A DNA stretch of 64,000 nucleotides from Methanocella conradii HZ254 (GTDB taxonomy: Archaea; Halobacteriota; Methanocellia; Methanocellales; Methanocellaceae), in assembly GCF_000251105.1 (NCBI RefSeq), contig NC_017034.1:2046001-2110000 (forward strand), written 5' to 3'. Below are positions 33,223-42,599 of this stretch, in pieces; position 1 is the stretch's first letter, and every line of letters starts with the position of its first letter. The translations under genes and the position numbers were made by a program. The notes under the pieces were generated by a model, which worked only from the letters and a program-made list of their open reading frames with translations, searched no databases and was not told the DNA's origin.

Positions 33223-35406
33223 ATGCCGCCAGCCTATGAAAAGTTCTTCCCGAAGCCATCCTTTTACCCAAACCAGAAAGAGGCCATGGACAGGATATAT
33301 GAGGCGCTATCAGCGGGCAGGCTAGTACTCTTCGAGGGCGCCTGCGGCACGGGCAAGACGCTTTCTGCGCTGGTGCCTTCGCTCGCCATCGCCCGAGAAA
33401 AAAATAAAAAGGTTATAATAGCCACAAACGTCCATCAGCAGATGGAGCAGTTCATCGAAGAGGCCCGGGAGATAAAGGCCATCGCCGACATAAGGGTTGC
33501 CGTGCTCAAGGGCAAGGTGCACATGTGCCCCATGGAGAAAGACTTCGACGAGTGCAGCCTCCTTAGAGAGAACACATATGAGCTGCTTGAGCTTGAGAGG
33601 GACATCTTTAAGCTGAAGGAGCGGGCGAGGGCGGCCGTGAAAAGGGCGCGGGAGGACGGCAGCTTCGCGGACCTGCGCCAGAGCATAGCGAGCGAGGTCA
33701 TGGCAGAGCAGGACAGGGCGGCACAGCTTAAGAAGCGTTCCTGCCCTTACCTTATGGCAGTGCTTAAAGAGGATAACGCCTCATTCAGGGAATGGCTGTT
33801 CAGCGGGGTGCGCAGCCCGGACGACATCGCCGCGGAGGCGCTGAAGAAGGGCCAGTGCGGCTATGAGCTGCTCAAGCGCCACCTTAAGGAGGCGGAGCTT
33901 ATCATATGCAACTACCATCACATCCTGGACGCGGACATCCAGGCCCGGCTGCTCTCCTGGATGGGCTGCACGCTGTCGGATGTCATCCTCATCTTTGACG
34001 AGGCCCATAACCTGGAGGCGCAGGCCAGGGTGCACTCGTCACTGACCCTTTCCGAGCACACCGTGGAGCGCTCCATCATGGAGGCTGCGGCCAGCCAGAG
34101 CGATTCAAAAGAAGACCTGGAATATTTTTTGACGCTTCTGCTTAATACCATCAGGGCCGCTTATAGCTCGAGGCTCGGGTTTGGGGAGGCTGAGCGCCTC
34201 ACGCAGTCGTGGACGGACATCACGATACGTGACCCGCACGGTGGAGACGACCTTCTGATGCAAAAGCTTAAAAGCGACTTAAAGGAGCGGGGCATCGACC
34301 TGCTAGAGGTGCTGGGCGAGGCCATAAACGTTGGATTGGACATAGACGAGGCATACGAAAAGGAGTATAAGGATGGCAGGAGCGAGACGAGAAGGCGCTC
34401 CTCGCTTCTTGACGTCGGGAAGTTCATGCTCTTTTATGCCAGGAATTCTGATAATGTGGACTATTATCCGGTGCTAAACGTCCGCCGAAGCAGGGAGGGA
34501 GAGGTGTATGGCCGCATAGAGCTTTATAGCTGTATACCCACGGACGTGACCAGGCCGATAATGGATGGGGCATATTCTGTAATCCTCATGTCAGCCACCC
34601 TGAAGCCGTTCGACATGGTTCGGTCCACGCTAGGGATAGTGCGGGAGACGGTGGAGCTCAGCTTTGGCACAACTTTCCCCCCGGAGAGGCGCAGGACGCT
34701 TGCCGTTGACGTGCAGCCGCAGTTCGCAAAGGACCGGCATATGCCAGATACGGTAAAGACTCTCGTCGGGCTGCTCGAGGACATCATAAGCGGCTCCGAG
34801 GGCAATGTCCTCATCTTTTTCCCAAGCGCTGCGGAGGCGGAGCGCTATAGCAGGCTCATCAAGGTAGACGTGCCGGTGTTTTTGGATGAAGCCGGCGTCC
34901 CCGCCCAAAACGCGAAGAACGAGTTCTTTAAGCATGGGGATAAGGGCGGGAAGGCAGTGTTGCTCACCTATCTATGGGGCACTTTGACTGAAGGGGTGGA
35001 CTACAAGTTTGATAGGTGCCGTACCGTGGCCATAGTCGGCGTCGGCTTCCCCTCGCTTAATGACCGCATGGAAGCGGTCCAGAACGCCTATGACGCGAAG
35101 TTTGGCCCGGGGAAAGGCTGGGAGTACGGCGTTTTATACCCCACTATACGCCGTATCCGGCAGGCCAACGGGCGCGTGGTCCGCTCCCCCGAAGACTATG
35201 GCATACGCATCCTTATCGACCACCGCTACACCCAGCAATCGGTCAAGGACATGAAGCGCTACTCAATCTACGCCCAGTTCCCTGAGGATGAGCGCAGCGA
35301 GTTCCATGACATAAAGCCGGAGAAGGTCAAGTATTCCATGATGAACTTCTTTATGGATATTAAAAGGATGGACGAGAAGCCTAAGGAGAAAAAAGCAAAG
35401 GCTTAA
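33223..35406 (+). CDS. XPD/Rad3/DinG-type superfamily 2 DNA helicase
   Basis: 727 aa. Walker A is FEGACGTGKTLSA, Walker B is LIFDEAHNLE, motif III/IV include ILMSATLKPFD, and motif VI is RRIRQANGRVVRSPEDYG. Four cysteines between motifs Ia and II (HMCPMEKDFDEC, RSCPYLM, GQCGYEL) fit the [4Fe-4S] cluster of XPD-like helicases. The family unwinds 5'-3'. The likely role is DNA repair. It is the first gene of a + strand run. Confidence 0.9.
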   Translation: MPPAYEKFFPKPSFYPNQKEAMDRIYEALSAGRLVLFEGACGTGKTLSALVPSLAIAREKNKKVIIATNVHQQMEQFIEEAREIKAIADIRVAVLKGKVHMCPMEKDFDECSLLRENTYELLELERDIFKLKERARAAVKRAREDGSFADLRQSIASEVMAEQDRAAQLKKRSCPYLMAVLKEDNASFREWLFSGVRSPDDIAAEALKKGQCGYELLKRHLKEAELIICNYHHILDADIQARLLSWMGCTLSDVILIFDEAHNLEAQARVHSSLTLSEHTVERSIMEAAASQSDSKEDLEYFLTLLLNTIRAAYSSRLGFGEAERLTQSWTDITIRDPHGGDDLLMQKLKSDLKERGIDLLEVLGEAINVGLDIDEAYEKEYKDGRSETRRRSSLLDVGKFMLFYARNSDNVDYYPVLNVRRSREGEVYGRIELYSCIPTDVTRPIMDGAYSVILMSATLKPFDMVRSTLGIVRETVELSFGTTFPPERRRTLAVDVQPQFAKDRHMPDTVKTLVGLLEDIISGSEGNVLIFFPSAAEAERYSRLIKVDVPVFLDEAGVPAQNAKNEFFKHGDKGGKAVLLTYLWGTLTEGVDYKFDRCRTVAIVGVGFPSLNDRMEAVQNAYDAKFGPGKGWEYGVLYPTIRRIRQANGRVVRSPEDYGIRILIDHRYTQQSVKDMKRYSIYAQFPEDERSEFHDIKPEKVKYSMMNFFMDIKRMDEKPKEKKAKA

Positions 35407-35441
35407 TGGATAATGGCTAACATATTAATTGTGGCATACAT

Positions 35442-36218
35442 ATGGCGGAAATAGGTCTCATAAAGCGCTCGCTGGCAGAGCTTATAGGCACGTACGCTCT
35501 CGTGTTCCTGGGAACGGGGGCGGTGGTAACGGCAGCGTTGCTCGTACAGGGGCAGGCGCCCATCGCCGGCAATTCTTTTAATGTCGGCTTCGGTATGGCC
35601 GAATGGCTGGCGATAGGCCTGGCGTTCGGCGTCGCAATCGTGATCATGGCTTACACCATAGGGCACATATCGGGCACGCACATCAACCCCGCGGTAAGCA
35701 TAGCGTTATGGGCTACCGGCCGGTTTCCGGCGAAGGACGCCATAGCCTATATAGTCGCACAGCTTATCGGGGCCTCGCTGGCGTCGCTGAGCGTGGCGGC
35801 GATATGGGGCATGCGTGCAGTCGATGTCGGCCTTGGCGCTACCACGATGGGGTTCGGCGTCACGTACTGGCAGGCCATCCTGAGCGAAGCCGTGGCCACT
35901 TTCTTCCTGATGCTGGCCGTGATGGGCACGGCCGTTGACAGGAGGGCGCCGGCAGGATGGGCGGGAGTGGCCATTGGCTCGACGGTTGCCATGTCAATCG
36001 TTGCGACGGGTAACGTAACCGGCGGCTCGCTGAACCCGGCCCGTACTTTCGGCCCATACCTGCTAGATTGGCTGATGGGCGGGGCGAACAACTGGTCGCA
36101 GCTCCCCATATACGTCATCGGCCCCGTGATTGGCGCGATGGTAGCTGCATTCCTGTACAGCTATATCGCTGGCCTGAAGGCTGAGAAGCCCGCTTCTGAG
36201 GCAACTGCGAAAAAGTGA
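35442..36218 (+). CDS. aqpM: Aquaporin (AqpM-like MIP family channel)
   Basis: 258 aa with six transmembrane segments and both pore motifs, HINPAVSIALW (first NPA) and GGSLNPARTFGPYL (second NPA). AqpM-type channels of methanogens conduct water and some glycerol or gases. The inserted loop after the first helix (LLVQGQAPIAGNSFNVGFG) is typical of archaeal members. Confidence 0.93.
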   Translation: MAEIGLIKRSLAELIGTYALVFLGTGAVVTAALLVQGQAPIAGNSFNVGFGMAEWLAIGLAFGVAIVIMAYTIGHISGTHINPAVSIALWATGRFPAKDAIAYIVAQLIGASLASLSVAAIWGMRAVDVGLGATTMGFGVTYWQAILSEAVATFFLMLAVMGTAVDRRAPAGWAGVAIGSTVAMSIVATGNVTGGSLNPARTFGPYLLDWLMGGANNWSQLPIYVIGPVIGAMVAAFLYSYIAGLKAEKPASEATAKK

Positions 36219-36236
36219 GCATCTTCCTCAGTTAGG

Positions 36237-36407
36237 CATATATACACCCTCGTGTATCTATACTCCAGCCAATTCAGACTATCGTTTTAGGCTAGTGTGA
36301 AACGTCCCTTCCAGGACGGTGCCCGTGTGGGCACGGCTACGCCTCATTAGAGGCGAAACGCGGTCGTGGCCTTTATGGCCACCCTTAACACTACAGAGGA
36401 GATTTAA
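36237..36407 (+). promoter_or_regulatory. Promoter and multi-hairpin leader of the eS1 gene
   Basis: A TATA-like GCATATATAC (36237-36246) is followed by four short stems in about 80 nt: CGTCC/GGACG (36303-36307 with 36314-36318), GTGCCC/GGGCAC (36319-36324 with 36329-36334), CGCCTC/GAGGCG (36340-36345 with 36350-36355) and GTGGCC/GGCCAC (36366-36371 with 36377-36382). A GAGGAGA ribosome binding site then precedes ATG 36408. Such an array suggests a regulatory leader, for example autogenous control by a ribosomal protein, but no known motif was recognised. Confidence 0.55.
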
Positions 36408-37076
36408 ATGGCGAGAAAAGCAGCGAAGAAGGTCGACGCGTTCAGGGCTAAAAACTGGTACCAGGTATTCGCGCCGGCCGAGTTCAACCGGGTTAACATA
36501 GGCGAGACCCTCGCGGACGAGCCCGAGAAGATGATAGGCAGGGTTATGGAGTCCACGCTGGGCGACATAACCGGCGACTGGGCGAAGCAGAACACCAAGA
36601 TGCTCTTCAGGATTGAAGAGGTCGGGGGGAATAGCGCGTACACGTCTTTCATCGGCCATGAGATGACTAAGGACTATATGAGGTCTCTGGTCAAGCGCCG
36701 TACCACGAAGATCGACGCGAACCTGGTCGTGACCACCAAGGACGGCTACAAGCTCCGTCTTAAGCCCCTGGTTTTCACTGTGAAGCGGGCGAGGACGTCT
36801 CAGATTGAGAGCATTCGGAAGGTCATGGTGGAGGTTGTAGAGAACCGCTCGAAGGAGCTTACCTTTAACGAGCTCGTCTCGGACGTGGTGAATGGCAAGA
36901 TAGCGGCTGATATCTATAAGGCTACTAAGAATATTTACCCGTTGAGGAGGGTTGAGGTGGCTAAGTCTGAGGTCGTGTTTAGGCCTGCCGTTGCTGCCGC
37001 TGCCCCTTCCGCTGCGCCTGCGCCGAGTGAGCAGCCCGCCTCTTCTCCCCCTGCGCCGCCAGCGCCATCTCAGTAA
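36408..37076 (+). CDS. rps3ae: Ribosomal protein S3Ae (eS1)
   Basis: 222 aa archaeal/eukaryotic-specific 30S protein. Family features are KNWYQVFAPAEFNRVNIGET, GRVMESTLGDITGDW, and RRTTKIDANLVVTTKDGYKLR. The last 35 residues are an Ala/Pro/Ser-rich tail (SAAPAPSEQPASSPPAPPAP), probably disordered and longer than in most archaea. It is preceded by a structured leader. Confidence 0.95.
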   Translation: MARKAAKKVDAFRAKNWYQVFAPAEFNRVNIGETLADEPEKMIGRVMESTLGDITGDWAKQNTKMLFRIEEVGGNSAYTSFIGHEMTKDYMRSLVKRRTTKIDANLVVTTKDGYKLRLKPLVFTVKRARTSQIESIRKVMVEVVENRSKELTFNELVSDVVNGKIAADIYKATKNIYPLRRVEVAKSEVVFRPAVAAAAPSAAPAPSEQPASSPPAPPAPSQ

Positions 37077-37303
37077 TGTAATTTGTGCCCCCTATTGTGG
37101 GGGTTCTTTCTTTTTCTTTTGTCTGGATTTTTAACAATGCAGCCGCATACTATTCCGAATAAAGTATATTACCCCATGCCTATAGTGAAAAGCCGGGTCG
37201 CACGGATAAAGCCAGGGGGGGAATCGACCCCTGCAAAAGGAACATGGAATCCCACCGTAAGGAAGCCATAGTTTTTATACGCTTTTTATGCGCGGGCGAT
37301 AAT

Positions 37304-37314
37304 TTTAATATATA
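37304..37314 (+). promoter_or_regulatory. TATA box of tRNA-Val
   Basis: TTTAATATATA is centred about 28 bases before the mature 5' end of the tRNA at 37338. This is the position expected for an archaeal tRNA promoter. Confidence 0.6.
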
Positions 37315-37337
37315 TGAATGGCACAATAATGTGAGCC

Positions 37338-37411
37338 GGGCCTGTGGTCTAGTTGGTTATGACGTCGCCTTCACACGGCGGAGATCAGGGGTTCGAATCC
37401 CTTCGGGCCCA
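37338..37411 (+). tRNA. tRNA-Val (anticodon CAC)
   Basis: A full cloverleaf can be drawn. The acceptor GGGCCTG pairs with CGGGCCC (one G-T), the D arm is GTCT...GAC, the anticodon stem TCGCC/GGCGG encloses loop TTCACAC (anticodon CAC), and the T arm is AGGGG-TTCGAAT-CCCTT. The discriminator is A, and CCA is not encoded. No intron. It reads GUG codons. Confidence 0.93.
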
Positions 37412-37526
37412 TCCCCTTTTGATTAACGGCGTTAAGTCATCATTTATATATACTTTAAAATCTACTATCTATGTTAAGGAACGCAGGCGGCGAGCGCGCT
37501 CGCCTGGGCGGATTTTATCTGGAGGG

Positions 37527-38048
37527 ATGGCAGTGGACATACTGGACGAGTTGGGCCAAAAGGAGATTTCTGTCCAGGAATTACTGGATGAGATGAGATA
37601 CGTGAAAGGCTATTCCAGCATCTTGAGCCCGCTGACCGATGAATACGTCAGGACTCATAATAGGACTTTTTTCTATGATGGCGATATCTTCGAGTACCAG
37701 GTGGGCACGAGCCGTGTGGTCAAGGCGGTGGTGGATGGAAGCTCTTTTGAGGTGAAGAAGGATGGAGTCGTGTATAAGGGCGATAAGGCCCGTGCCCTCT
37801 TTAAGGACGACTCTGATTTCAAGAAGTGGAAGAAGACCTGGGATGGCGACAAAAATATGCTGATAAGGGACGCTTGCGCCAGGCTCGAGATATACCAGTA
37901 TAATCATGTATACGTTCTTAAGGAGCTTCAGTTGCCGAAGGAGTATAAGTTCTGTACCATTCAGGAGCTGATGGCTTTCCTGAGGTCCAGGGAGTTCGAG
38001 GCCGTACAGGCACGCTACCTGCCGCCGAAGGATGGGGCTAAAAAATAG
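37527..38048 (+). CDS. Hypothetical protein
   Basis: About 173 aa, soluble and strongly charged, with a Lys/Asp-rich middle (FEVKKDGVVYKGDKARALFKDDSDFKKWKKTW). I recognise no family. GGAGGG lies directly before ATG 37527, which suits GTG 37533 (seven-base spacing) even better. The open frame runs upstream to 37353, but that part overlaps the tRNA and is not coding. Confidence 0.65.
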   Translation: MAVDILDELGQKEISVQELLDEMRYVKGYSSILSPLTDEYVRTHNRTFFYDGDIFEYQVGTSRVVKAVVDGSSFEVKKDGVVYKGDKARALFKDDSDFKKWKKTWDGDKNMLIRDACARLEIYQYNHVYVLKELQLPKEYKFCTIQELMAFLRSREFEAVQARYLPPKDGAKK

Positions 38049-38111
38049 GGGATTTCTTTCAGACCCCTCATGGGAAACTATTTTTAGCCTGACCTGCCTT
38101 GTTAGACTTCG

Positions 38112-38366
38112 ATGGACGCGATCATACTAGTAGGCCTAATGGCCGGGGCGCTCACTACGAGTAGCTCTATACCCCAGGCCGTCAGGATATTACGGACAAA
38201 ATCGGCGAGGGACGTTTCGGCCCTATTCTTCATGCTCATGTCGGCGGGCATGTGCCTCTGGCTTGTCTACGGCGTGGCCCGCGCTGACGTGGCCATCGTA
38301 CTCTGGAACACGGTCAGCCTTGGCCTCTGTATCCTTATTTTGGCGTTGAAGCGTGCCTATGGCTGA
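38112..38366 (+). CDS. SemiSWEET sugar transporter
   Basis: 84 aa with three transmembrane helices and the PQ-loop motif SSIPQAVRILRTKSARDVS in the first. This is the half-transporter form of SWEET proteins, which dimerises to make a sugar pore. Trp-Asn residues in the third helix (IVLWNTVSLG) match the substrate-gate pattern. Substrate is unknown. Confidence 0.88.
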   Translation: MDAIILVGLMAGALTTSSSIPQAVRILRTKSARDVSALFFMLMSAGMCLWLVYGVARADVAIVLWNTVSLGLCILILALKRAYG

Positions 38367-38521
38367 ACGATAGCGTTTTTATGATATGGTGGATAATGGA
38401 TTATGCCTCTTTCCCTTAGCGGGCCGCTGAACTTTATGGCATTGCCGTCCTTTTCATGGTCACGATGTAAGAATGATACCTTAATCGCTTGATTTCGGGG
38501 CGGCTTTCGACCGCCAGCCAT

Positions 38522-38949
38522 TTAATTAGGGGTGGCTATCGTATGCCCTCTGGTCTTTAAGGCCGCACAGGCTTTAGCGCCCGTGCAAAATGCCAGTATC
38601 AATAAAAATGTGGCCACATATAACCAGGGCTGCTCTATGCTCGCCATGCCGGCTGACATGAAGGCGATGTAGGCGACGCTGGCGAGCATTATCAATAAGT
38701 TTGGCCCGCCAAATATGCCTAAAGTGTGCTTCTTATCCGACATGGGGTATAAGAGCGGTATGCCCGGATAGGCGAGGTAGTCGGCTGATATATGCGTCAG
38801 GAGTGAATATGTACAGGCGTGCGTCCTTATCAGAGAAAAGGCTAAAAAGGATATCCAGGTCCGGCCTTCCTATGAGCGAGAGGAGGGTTGCGATGATGAG
38901 GTACATGCGTAAATGAGTCCACGCATGTAGTGTTTTATCATAAGGCATA
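38522..38949 (-). pseudogene. Frameshifted DUF457-like membrane-bound metal hydrolase gene
   Basis: Two minus-strand frames join into one plausible protein. The first (from ATG 38949) reads MPYDKTLHAWTHLRMYLIIA then LSLIGRPDLDILFSLFSDK. The other frame continues THACTYSLLTHISADYLAY then PGIPLLYPMSDKKHTLG and two transmembrane helices to 38522. The LTHxxxDYxxxxGIPLLYP pattern is typical of DUF457/YdjM-type membrane proteins. A +1 shift in the AAGGACGCACGC region near 38830 separates them. It may be a pseudogene or an assembly error; the C-terminal 73 aa also form a stand-alone frame from ATG 38743. Confidence 0.5.
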
Positions 38950-39009
38950 AAAATATTGGGCTCAAGCCAGGAAAGCCTTAATATTGGCTTGCCATATTGC
39001 TTAGATGAC

Positions 39010-41058
39010 ATGCATCTTATCATTACCGAGAAGCACGACGCCGCCAGCAAGATAGCCAGCATACTGTTCCAGGATTGCGTGGCCAGCAGGGTGAACGGCG
39101 TACCAGTCTACAGGTCAAATAAGGCGGATGCAGCCGTGATAGGGCTTGCAGGCCACGTCGTGGAACTGGACTTTCCTCCAGAGTATGGCCGCTGGACGGC
39201 CCATCCTCCCTCCGCGCTCATCGCCGCGCCCGTCATTACCGTGCCCACTAAAAAGGATATCATAGGTGCCCTTGAGTCTCTGGCCCCTTCCGCCACGAGG
39301 GTGACCATCGCCACCGACTATGACCGCGAGGGAGAGCTGATAGGAGTGGAGGCTTACAATATAGTAAGGCGGCTATCTAAGGCGCCATTCGATAGGGTGC
39401 GCTATAGCTCGTTCGCCAGGCAGGAGATCCTGGGGGCGTTCTCGAAGCCCACATCGCTTGACTTTAGCCTCGCCGCCGCCGGGGAGTGCCGCCAGGAGAT
39501 CGACCTGGTATGGGGCGCTGCTTTGACGAGGTTCGTGTCGCTGGCGGGCAACAGGGCGGGTAAGGACTTTCTCTCGGTAGGCCGGGTTCAGACTCCGCTA
39601 TTGGCCATCATCGTGGACCGGGAAAAGGAGATACAGGCATTCGTGTCGAAGCCTTACTGGGAGCTAGCCGCTGTGCTGCTGAAGGGAGCCGAAGCCTTCA
39701 TGGCCAGGCACAAGAAGGGGCGTTTTGATAATAAGGAGGAGGCCATGGCCATCTATAAAAAACTGGGGAAGGCGGCCACGGTGAAGAGCATCCTCCGGGA
39801 AAGTAAAAAAGAGCCCGCGCCCACACCTTTTAGCACGACAGAGCTTCTGAAGGCAGCCTCTGCTATTGGATTTAGCGCTGCGGGTGCCATGCAGGCTGCC
39901 GAGGAGCTTTACATCAATGGGCGGATATCGTACCCTCGTACCGATAATACTGTATACCCCCCTACGCTGGACCTGCGGCAGGCCGTAGGATTGTTCAAGG
40001 CAAGCCCCGAGTTTGCCCAAAGCGCTCTCGAATTGCTCGCCCAGAGAAGCCTCGTGCCAACGAAAGGTAAGGTCGAGAGCAAGGACCATCCGCCCATCTA
40101 TCCGGTGGCCTGCGCTTCAAAGGCTCAGATGGACGAGCGCCACTGGAAGCTGTATGAGCTTGTCGTGAGGCGCTTCTTTGCAACGCTTTCGCCGCCATGC
40201 GAGTGGGATGTCGTGAGGGCCGAGGTGGATATAAGCGGGGAGCCATTCTCGGCAGACGGCAAACGCCTGTCCGCTCCAGGATGGAGGAAGCACTATCCAT
40301 ACGGCATGCCGAAGGAAGAGGTCCTGCCCCCATTGAGCGTGGGGGACGTGCTGGCCGTCAAGAAAATCAACCTTTTAGAGAAGAAGACCGAGCCGCCAAA
40401 ACGGTACGGCCAGGGCAGGCTTATCGAGCTCATGGAAAAGCTGGGGCTGGGCACCAAGGCCACCAGGCATGAAGCCCTTAGCAAGCTATATAGCCGGGGC
40501 TACATCGAGGGTAACCCGCCTAAGCCAACGCAAACGGGAATAACGCTCATCGACGCCCTAAGGGCACACGCAAACGCCATCACCACCCCTGATATGACGG
40601 GAAAGCTGGAGAAGGACATGGACGCCATCGCCGAGAGCCGTCTGAAAAAGGATGACGTGGTACTGGAATCCAGGAAGATGCTCCGCGCCATATTTGACCA
40701 GCTTGAGCCTCGCCGCGCCGACATCGGCAAAGCTCTCAGGGCGGGCGCTGCCCTGGATAGCGATATCGGCCCATGCCCCATCTGTGGCAGCCCTCTCGTC
40801 ATAAGGGAGACAAAGGCCGACAGGCGAAAGTTCATAGCCTGTAGCGGGTTCCCGGAGTGCCGTAATACATATAACATACCGCCCGGCACCCTGAAGTTCG
40901 AAAAAAAGATATGCGAAAAGCACAGGCTCCACCTGCTCAAGGTTACGCCACCCTCATCCAGGGATAAGGACGGCAAAACGATAAAGGGCAAAGCCTATGA
41001 ATATGGGTGTCCGGCATGCAAAAAGGAAGCGTTTTACGCGCAGCCGACCCAAAAATAA
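39010..41058 (+). CDS. topA: DNA topoisomerase I (type IA), copy 1
   Basis: 682 aa. The Toprim domain (MHLIITEKHDAASKIA, ATDYDREGELIG), the active-site tyrosine segment INGRISYPRTDNTVYPP, and the C-terminal zinc fingers (CPICGSPLV...CSGFPEC and CEKHRLHLL...YGCPACKKEA) are present. ATG 39010 gives the family start; the longer frame to 38956 adds an implausible leader. Type IA enzymes relax negative supercoils or decatenate single strands. A second paralogue lies at 51319. Confidence 0.93.
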   Translation: MHLIITEKHDAASKIASILFQDCVASRVNGVPVYRSNKADAAVIGLAGHVVELDFPPEYGRWTAHPPSALIAAPVITVPTKKDIIGALESLAPSATRVTIATDYDREGELIGVEAYNIVRRLSKAPFDRVRYSSFARQEILGAFSKPTSLDFSLAAAGECRQEIDLVWGAALTRFVSLAGNRAGKDFLSVGRVQTPLLAIIVDREKEIQAFVSKPYWELAAVLLKGAEAFMARHKKGRFDNKEEAMAIYKKLGKAATVKSILRESKKEPAPTPFSTTELLKAASAIGFSAAGAMQAAEELYINGRISYPRTDNTVYPPTLDLRQAVGLFKASPEFAQSALELLAQRSLVPTKGKVESKDHPPIYPVACASKAQMDERHWKLYELVVRRFFATLSPPCEWDVVRAEVDISGEPFSADGKRLSAPGWRKHYPYGMPKEEVLPPLSVGDVLAVKKINLLEKKTEPPKRYGQGRLIELMEKLGLGTKATRHEALSKLYSRGYIEGNPPKPTQTGITLIDALRAHANAITTPDMTGKLEKDMDAIAESRLKKDDVVLESRKMLRAIFDQLEPRRADIGKALRAGAALDSDIGPCPICGSPLVIRETKADRRKFIACSGFPECRNTYNIPPGTLKFEKKICEKHRLHLLKVTPPSSRDKDGKTIKGKAYEYGCPACKKEAFYAQPTQK

Positions 41059-41236
41059 GCATAATGCTGTAAAGGGCGTCAGCTCACGGGCGCCGGAAAT
41101 ACTATTACAATCACTGGCAACGGCCCTTACAACCTTGAAGCCCCTCAGGAATATGCCAGATTACCCAGTAAGCTCAACGTTAAAACGGCACATTTATGCT
41201 ACCTCAGCCCTATGTGGTATGCAGGAGGCTTAAAAC

Positions 41237-41587
41237 GTGAGAGACTGGGACGTCTGGCAAAGGCACAAGGATTATAACTCCGTCATAGCGCTGGCATGCG
41301 AGCTGCCGAAGGACATAATAGAAAAGCTTGAGGAGGCGGGCTTCATCGTGGACGATGGCAGCAGGAAGCCCGTCAAGGCCGACCAGCTATTCCTCGTACA
41401 CGTCAGGGATCTGGACAAGAAGCATTACTGGAAAAAGTATGACGAGTTCAAGGCTAAGTACAATGAGGAGCCCAGGCCCGTCCACCTCGAGGAGATGCCG
41501 GAGCTCATAATCAGATTTTTGGGGAATGTCACCCCCGACCAATGCAATGCCATTACTAAGTTTACCCTTGACCTTTTAGTGAAATGA
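41237..41587 (+). CDS. Hypothetical protein
   Basis: 116 aa, soluble, rich in Lys, Asp and Glu, starting MRDWDVWQRHKDYNSVIALA. GTG start at 41237, with GGAGGC 13 bases upstream. A TATA-like CATTTATGC lies near 41189, so it has its own promoter. No family was recognised. The 177 bases before it hold no other gene. Confidence 0.65.
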   Translation: MRDWDVWQRHKDYNSVIALACELPKDIIEKLEEAGFIVDDGSRKPVKADQLFLVHVRDLDKKHYWKKYDEFKAKYNEEPRPVHLEEMPELIIRFLGNVTPDQCNAITKFTLDLLVK

Positions 41588-41714
41588 TTAAAGGCTTTAT
41601 GCCCTTTTCTTTTTAGCGTTGCGGCGCAAAAACTGTATTATATTTGGATTTTATGGCGTTAATATTTAAAAATATGGCACTTGTACTCATAGTTGAGGGT
41701 TTAGCCGAATACCG

Positions 41715-42593
41715 TTGAGGTGGGCAGTAGTGGGCGCGTTTAGGGCCATGTATATATTAACAGTAGCATGTCTGGCCATAGGCTTTCTGGCGCCGGGCTC
41801 CTCTGCGAGGCTTGAAGGACGGTGGGCGCTACAGGCGGGCGACGCCATCACTGGCGAGGATTTTAGCGTACAGCATCCCGTGGCAGAGATCTATCATCAG
41901 CAATCATCGAGCTTGAGTGGCCTGGAGCATTATGATGCGTCTTTCTCAAGCGGCATTCCCTTCGGGCCTGTGAGCATCGCCCTCCCCTCCATACAAGAGG
42001 AGAATGCGCTCTCCCTTAATTCATCCAGCTCGGGCTTCTTCGCCGCAAACTGGGCTTACATCTCGGACGTGGCCGCGGGCAACGCCGGCGCCGAGCCGCT
42101 TGGCATACGCCTCGCGTCCGGCCATCCGCTCAAGTCCAACAGGATGCTAGGCTCGGAGTTCATATGGCCTTACATGATGCCCATCGCAAAGGCGTCCACA
42201 GGTAGCTTAATGCTGGACGTGAATAGCCTCGCCAGCCCTGGTATCCTGACAGGCTCTAGCAGCATGCCCGAGTATGGCAGCCTCAGCGCCAGCCTGAATA
42301 ACGCGGGGAAGCTGAGGCCAGGGTGGGGCGAAAGGAGGCCCAGGGTCAGTCCAGGGGCCACAAAGGAGGAGATCAAGAACATGACAACGCTACAGCGCGT
42401 CTATAGGAACGCCTTCATCGGGAGCACCATGCACAAGGCGTACGAAGGCCCTACCCAGTACCCCGAGTGGATCGACCCATACGATAATGGTAAAGGGGTC
42501 TTTAACCAGATTGACATGAATAAGATCTTGCAGAATGCCTTGAAGAAGACCAGGCCTGGGGAGCGTATAGCCCCCGTATTTTGGGACCTGTGA
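41715..42593 (+). CDS. Secreted protein of a novel paralogous pair (1)
   Basis: 292 aa with a signal peptide (AMYILTVACLAIGFLAPGSSA). It shares blocks with the next gene: EHYDASFSSGIPFGPVSIAL then PSIQEEN, TKEEIKNMTTLQRVYRNAFIG, MHKAYEGPTQYPEWIDPY, and a final PGERIAPVFWDL. The middle is Ser/Gly/Leu-rich and variable. I recognise no family. The start is uncertain: ATG 41715 or an internal ATG nearer the signal peptide (AMYILT at 41749). Confidence 0.65.
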   Translation: MRWAVVGAFRAMYILTVACLAIGFLAPGSSARLEGRWALQAGDAITGEDFSVQHPVAEIYHQQSSSLSGLEHYDASFSSGIPFGPVSIALPSIQEENALSLNSSSSGFFAANWAYISDVAAGNAGAEPLGIRLASGHPLKSNRMLGSEFIWPYMMPIAKASTGSLMLDVNSLASPGILTGSSSMPEYGSLSASLNNAGKLRPGWGERRPRVSPGATKEEIKNMTTLQRVYRNAFIGSTMHKAYEGPTQYPEWIDPYDNGKGVFNQIDMNKILQNALKKTRPGERIAPVFWDL

Positions 42594-42599
42594 GAGCAT

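Noticed and set aside
37190..37260. T-arm-like AGGGGTCGATTCCCCCC on the minus strand, suggesting a tRNA
   Set aside because: No matching acceptor, D arm or anticodon arm could be placed around it.
37353..37526. Upstream extension of the hypothetical gene at 37527
   Set aside because: It overlaps tRNA-Val, and a good ribosome binding site lies directly before 37527/37533.
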